Origin: Engraulis encrasicolus
Taxonomy: Eukaryota; Chordata; Actinopteri; Clupeiformes; Engraulidae
Direction of reading: 5' to 3'
Assembly: GCF_034702125.1 (NCBI RefSeq)
Contig: NC_085857.1
Location: forward strand, 57,300,426-57,364,425
DNA: 64,000 nt
This document shows, piece after piece, positions 59,005-64,000 of this stretch (positions within the stretch are counted from its first letter, which is position 1; the number at the start of each line of letters is the position of its first letter). The notes below the pieces were generated by a model. It ran no database searches. It was given only the letters and a program-made list of their open reading frames with translations, and was not told the origin of the DNA. Both the position numbers and the translations under genes were made by a program.

Positions 59005-62000
59005 CAGAGGTGTGACCAAGTCACTAATGTGCAAGTCACAAGTAAGTCTCGAGTCTTTCCTCTCAAGTCCGAGTCAAGTCACAAGTCAAGACACATCTGA
59101 CCAAGTCAAGTCCAAGTCCAAGTCATACCCCAGCCAAGTCAAGTCCAAGTCCAAGTCTCATTTTTTTTCAAGTCCTTAACAAGTCACAAAGGAATTTTCT
59201 ATTTGCAATCACAATTTCGATCATAAATTCATTAGTATAATAATGAGACCTGAGTAAAAAGATGACAATTACTAAAACAGTTGCTGAAAAATCAGTCTAA
59301 ACCAAACTACTGCTTGTGCTGTGTGTATGTAAAATTACATTTAATTTCATATTTTTTTCACATAAAAATACATTTCATGTGAATTTGTACTTAAACAAAG
59401 GAGCAACCATATGCCAAATATTTACTGTCCAGTGGGCAAATAGTCCTGTTTGCAAGAATGTGTGCGTATGTGTGCTGACAGCTTTGGCTGGAAGGTTTTG
59501 TCAAGACATTAGGGGGGCATATTACACTTCCGACCTGAAAACGCGGATTCACACTTTCAGCGTACTATGTTTGACTTACCCACAAAGGCCAAGGGTGAAA
59601 GTAGTAGCCTATTCATGTCTTACAGGTGCTACCCACCCTCCCCCCTCTCTTTACTGTAGTGTAACACTCGACTAATGTAAACATTTTGGTTTGGCTTTAA
59701 AAGACGCCATTTTCCCTAAGGTACCATATTAAGCTCACCATTCTCATCAAGATATGACATACAGCAGGGGTAATCAATTTTTTTTTTTAAAAAATTGAGC
59801 CCAGTGTGTGTGTGTGTGTGTGCGTATGGGGGGTGGGGCTACACATGTGAGACAGGATGATCAGCAGGCAGCCCTGTCTCAGCTGGTCCATGATGTTCAC
59901 TTCATCCCATTATCTGTGAACCAGAAGCTGAGCATTGACAGTGTCATAACTGTGAACCCACCAATGAGCACATGCATGGTGCAGCACTAGGCTAATAGTC
60001 TGCTGTAGGCTACGTGCCAACAGTATTTAGCCTAGTAGACACTTGTCCATACGGGCTAAGAAATGAGGACAAAGTAGGACTAGTTAGTTGGATTAAATTC
60101 CTGGTAAAGTAATGATGCATTTCCTGAATTTCCCCCTGGGGATCAATAAAGTTACTCTACTACTCTACTCTACTCTACTATTGTTGAAGCTGATATCGGC
60201 ATTGTCGCTTTCCCCCTCACATTCTCGCCGCAATGGCCCATCACCAACCATTTTTACTGCGTCACAGTCCAAGTTAACTAGAACTTCCTTTGCACAGTCA
60301 TTAATCCACGTCTTGTTAATTATATTAGGCTACTAGACTATTCGCCAGCACGCTGTCAATTAAACACGGCGTTAGCGCTGCAGAATGTCAGTTACGGCAA
60401 CGAGGCAAACTTGTTCTGCGCTTCTACAGTGTAGGAAGAAGGAATGTGTGTAATGCCCTATCCAACATTTCGCTCCCATTTTTCCCGAACGAATATGCGC
60501 CTCGCGCCATGCTCTCGTCTCCCTGTTCTCCCCAATCGCCCTCTCCTCCCCCACAAAGGCACTTGTAGCCTATGCTGTTCATGCCTCTTCAAAAAGATTA
60601 AGTTTACCGTCCAGGTCATAGATTGTAGCCAAACAAAGTTCTGCTTCTATGTTTCCTAATTTTTGTTAATTTGGAAAACAGGGTTACATCCCAGTTCTCC
60701 GGTGCTGGCGTCGTGTGTCATACATCTAACGTGTCATTTCCAAGTAGCGGTAATTGCGACTCCAAACTCCCCCAGAATACCAAACAAAGCATGTAGTTCG
60801 AACTGTGAGAAACATAAGATAAAGCGGTGTCGACACCACGAGATACAAGGTTCGCGCGCGCAAGGAGCGAGAGGGAACATGCTTTTTATCCACGGGAGCC
60901 GACCCATGCCCATGTCTTGCGCTGCTCAGCAGTAGCTTGCAACCTCCTCGCATTACATTTAAACTTCACGATAGGCTGCATTAAAGATTGCGTTTGAACT
61001 GATGTGGCTGACATGATAGTGTGTCAAGGCTGAGTTTTAAAACTTTCAAGGAACAGGTATGGCATTATCTTACCATTTGACACATGGGACACTGCTCTGC
61101 TTTCAGCTGGCTGAGGCGGTATTCCAGGTATCAAAGATAGCCCTGATGTCCTTAGAAATGTTTCGATTCAAGTCATCGAACAACAAGCAGTGAGGTTCGG
61201 GGCGCATATCTTGTTTATAGCCCTCAAGCGCAAGCTTCGCGGGAAGCAGTGTTGCTTGCACTTAGTTTCTTCAAAGTTTTTCCAATAGCCATGAAGTATT
61301 CCTCATCTCGCGCCTTGACCAATTATTTGACAATTTTGGTCGTTTGTCTTGTCTCTTTGCAAGACTGTCATGAATAGGCTATAGGCTAAATTATTTCCCT
61401 TTGGAACCATTCACCCAGCATCTAAAGTAGGCAACCGGTGGAGCTCTTTTGATGGATGCAAGACCAAGTGTTCTCTGCTCGCCTATTTTCGATTACACGC
61501 TGGAAGACTAAGACATGTATAAACGTGTCTTTTTGTATTGATTCTAATACTCAACCGATGGTGGCTGGTAAATGCAAAGAATGTTACCGAGAGGTTACTC
61601 TTTCTAGACTGAGAAGCGCGAGCTTAACATGCATTTTCAGCGCGTGGAGTTGTGGTCGTGAAATAGCCCTGGGATATCAAGCCATAGCCTACGGACACAT
61701 CCTGGGTTGGGGGAAACTTAAAAGCAGGCATATTCGTAAAGTTTACCTCGCCACATATCCATCATAACGTGGTTTTGTCCGCGATGGTGGAAATTATTCG
61801 CAAGGCTGCACTTCACATTGAAGTGACTGACTCGCAAGCATAGTGTGTGGGAGCGGAACATACTGTAACAGCCTTCCGGGGCTGAAGGCAAGCGCATTCA
61901 TAAAGGACAGGGAAAGCAAAACGGATAGGCGTACTCTTTTATAAAACAACAATAGATTAAGTCCTGTGGTTCGGTTATGTCAGCAGTGTGTGCTTTTTTA

Positions 62001-62681
62001 TTTCAACTGCTTAAATAGCCTAATGTTCAACAATCAATGTCCATCACCATTTAGCTAAAATATTTAGACAGCTTGGTTCTCACTGAATTTCTGTCGTAAG
62101 CGAGGGGCGAGAGAGCGAGAGCTTCACGTGTGTAGCACATCACAGCGCCCCACCACACACACTTCCTACAACATTGATAGAAAATATTTGTTGATCACAG
62201 TGCAAACTTCCATAGCCTACCCTATTAAGAATGCAAAATGAGTTGGGGCTGAGAGGGAGATAAATTAACTTCCGCGATGGTTTAAAATGTAGGCTATGTT
62301 TGTTCTGGAGACTCGCAAATGGTGTTTCACTGTTGCCGCTGGTCGCCGCGTCCAGGCCAGCCGCGTCCGGCCGCATCTGGCCGCCAATGGCATAGCACCG
62401 CTTAGGACAATGACGTGATTCAAACAAAGAATGTGGGCGGGCTGTTGCATTCTGAAAACAAGGGTTGGACTTGGACTTTTTTTTAGACAAAACATGGCAA
62501 GTCACGCCAAGTCATTGAAAGTTACAACTGTCAAGTCCAAGTCGAGTCCCGAGTCAAAGGCGTGCAAGTCGAGTCGAGTCGCAAGTCCTTTCTGATCTTG
62601 AAATTTCAAGTCGCAAGTCTTCACACCGCTGACTCGAGTCAGACTCGAGTCCAAGTCACTGGACTCGAGTCCACATGTCTG
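59005..62681. mobile_element. hAT-superfamily element, 3.7 kb
   Basis: Starts CAGAGGTGTGACCAAGTC and ends GACTCGAGTCCACATGTCTG. The 8-bp duplication GTAATTTT is exact (58997-59004 and 62682-62689). Both subterminal regions are packed with AAGTC and GAGTC words (59020-59180 and 62495-62670), typical hAT transposase-binding repeats. I find no intact transposase in the interior, which has a LINE tail (GAATTTCCCCCTGGGGATCA at 60126) with CTCTA repeats. A CpG-rich stretch lies at about 60840-60900. Probably an internally rearranged, non-autonomous copy. Confidence 0.9.
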
Positions 62682-62689
62682 GTAATTTT

Positions 62690-63299
62690 GGTCACAATAA
62701 CCGTGACCTTAAATATTCATACTGTGAGAGCCCTAGCCCTGCCTATTAAAGGCACAAAGGCCCTTAGAAATAAACTTAAAACAAATAGTGCAAGCTGTCT
62801 AGTTACTGGTCTGGGAGCCATCACGGTCTTCCTGCCAGTCAAGTAGTGAAGTAGGCTACGGTAAGAGTGCAAGCTATTTGACTTAACCTGGAAACGGTTA
62901 CTATAGCCTATTGGCAGGAAGACATAGAGGAAATGATGGAAGCTGTCTACTTACTGGTCTAGGAGCCAAGTCTAATGGTTGAAGTTGTCTACGAATAATG
63001 TTGCTGAGTCCCCAACCTTATCATGCCAAGCCAAGTATTGTATGCATGATAGTTGCCCGTTGTGGTACAGGAAATGTAAACACAAATATGAGACGCTGTG
63101 CAATCTAAACAGTAAACAACCACTATTTTGGCGAGCTAATGCTACGCTCACCCGTCCCTTCCAGTGACGGCAAAGTACCCAAACTTAAAGACTTCAGAGC
63201 ACTGTGAGCACTAACAGTCAGTGCACTGACACAGGTGTGTGATATGAGACACACCTTACTGGTCTGTGCACAGTCTAGTAGTGAAACATGTCTACTTAC
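62690..63299 (-). repeat. Intron below the 93-nt exon, with repeated copies of the exon's 3' end
   Basis: CTACTTACTGGTCTGGGAAC (complement of the exon end and donor) recurs as GTTACTGGTCTGGGAGCCAT plus CTTCCTGCCAGTC at 62803-62840, and as CTACTTACTGGTCTAGGAGC at 62948-62967. A further CTTACTGGTCTG lies at 63256. These look like local duplications of the exon-intron boundary; only the copy at 63392-63300 keeps an open exon with an acceptor. Confidence 0.7.
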
Positions 63300-63392
63300 T
63301 GGTCTGGGAACCTTCGCTGTCTTCCTGCCAGTCGTCCTGCTCCTCCATTTTGACCTGCCGATCTCCCATTAGAGTCTCTGGTGGTTCAGGAC
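63300..63392 (-). CDS. Acidic 93-nt internal exon of a zinc-finger gene
   Basis: On the minus strand the acceptor CATTGTCCACTGCAG| has its AG at 63394-63393. The frame (G)GT CCT GAA CCA gives G-P-E-P-P-E-T, then LMGDRQVKMEEQDDWQEDSE and GSQT. The donor is CAGACCA|GTAAGT, with the GT at 63299-63298. Entry and exit are both phase 1, so the exon can be skipped without a frame change and joins any finger exon here. V-K-M-E-E is a psi-K-x-E SUMO consensus, as in the other two acidic exons. The first exon lies beyond the right edge or is unrecognised. Assignment to the gene containing Z6 rests on order, strand and phase only. Confidence 0.65.
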
Positions 63393-63426
63393 CTGCAGTG
63401 GACAATGGGGACATTGGTTATGATGC

Positions 63427-63620
<194 letters not shown>

Positions 63621-63659
63621 AGACTCACATTCACCCATTCACGCTCACATTCAGACACC

Positions 63660-64000
63660 AGTAGCAGTTAGAGTTCTCAACGGGTTGGTTCGGCCCAACA
63701 AACCCGACGGGACCCACGGGTTCGGGCCGGTTACTGGTCAAAAATATAAGCAGATGACTCAGGTCGGGTCGGTCCTCTGGCTTAATCTTTTCCACCCAGT
63801 GATTTTTTTTATTAATCATCTCTGCTGTTTACCATGAATCATGGTGAATTTCCCCTTTGGGGGTCAATAATGTAGCCTATATATCTATCTCTACCATAAG
63901 GGAAGTCTGGCTGCTGCATGCAATCATTGTTCAGCGAGTGACTTTTAGGGGATTTAAATTTATGGAAGTCACCACTTGTCCCCTATTCTGACGGCTTGTT
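63660..64000. mobile_element. hAT-like fragment and LINE tail
   Basis: CGGGTTGGTTCGGCCCAACA and GGTTCGGGCCGG words at 63678-63735 resemble the subterminal part of a hAT element. GAATTTCCCCTTTGGGGGTC then AATAATGTAG at 63845-63873 is a LINE 3' tail followed by TATCT repeats. Nothing coding up to the window edge. Confidence 0.5.

Overview
This is a 64 kb piece of vertebrate nuclear DNA, almost certainly from a ray-finned (teleost) fish. It has intron-split C2H2 zinc-finger genes with TGEKP linkers, very long pure CA/GA/CT/GATA microsatellites, many hAT, Tc1 and TTAA-site DNA transposons, tRNA-derived SINE-like units and several teleost-type LINE fragments. I cannot name the species. No bacterial, plasmid or viral genes were recognised.

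All recognisable host genes lie on the minus strand and belong to one family: poly-zinc-finger proteins with an acidic N-terminal exon followed by large finger exons. In transcription order (right to left) there are: an acidic 93-nt exon (63392-63300); finger exon Z6 (52353-49760, 18 canonical fingers); Z5 (44956-43059, 21 fingers); Z4 (30965-28774, 24); Z3 (21279-19376, 19); an acidic exon whose 5' end was replaced by a LINE (13250-12975); Z2 (9294-8122, 11 canonical plus one degenerate); Z1 (6959-6238, 7); and an intact acidic first exon (2143-1795) whose finger exon must lie left of the window. Every finger exon starts after a clear 3' splice site in the same phase (one base of a codon supplied by the previous exon). 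Every acidic exon ends in that phase at a GTAAGT-like or GTAAGT donor. The exons are therefore interchangeable in frame. Z2 itself ends at a good donor in that phase, so Z2 and Z1 probably form one split finger array.

Z4 and Z5 sit in a tandem segmental duplication (about 25.4-36.6 kb versus 37.1-45.2 kb, inflated by later insertions). By eye, their DNA-contact residues differ at 31 of 80 positions, against 47 of 340 other finger-core positions, the pattern expected of proteins adapting to changing DNA targets. The acidic exons and the middle of Z6 carry psi-K-x-E motifs (SUMO consensus), consistent with nuclear transcriptional repressors.

The rest is a dense nest of transposable elements. 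Several can be delimited to the base: hAT elements with exact 8-bp target duplications at 9395-10219, 24487-24903, 33358-36228 and 59005-62681; a 5.4 kb hAT-like insertion at 31000-36391 whose empty site survives in the paralogous block; and TTAA-bounded elements at 21645-21995 (empty site near 5094) and 22315-23375. There is also a pair of long-inverted-repeat elements (16367-17754, 55655-56827) carrying a shared degenerate antisense reading frame, a 620-bp near-perfect palindrome (3615-4237), an inverted Tc1 pair (38283-39720), and a 45-bp minisatellite that multiplies a tRNA-like box A (53023-53460).

All counts and alignments were made by eye. Exon joining is inferred from splice-site sequence and phase, not from transcripts.
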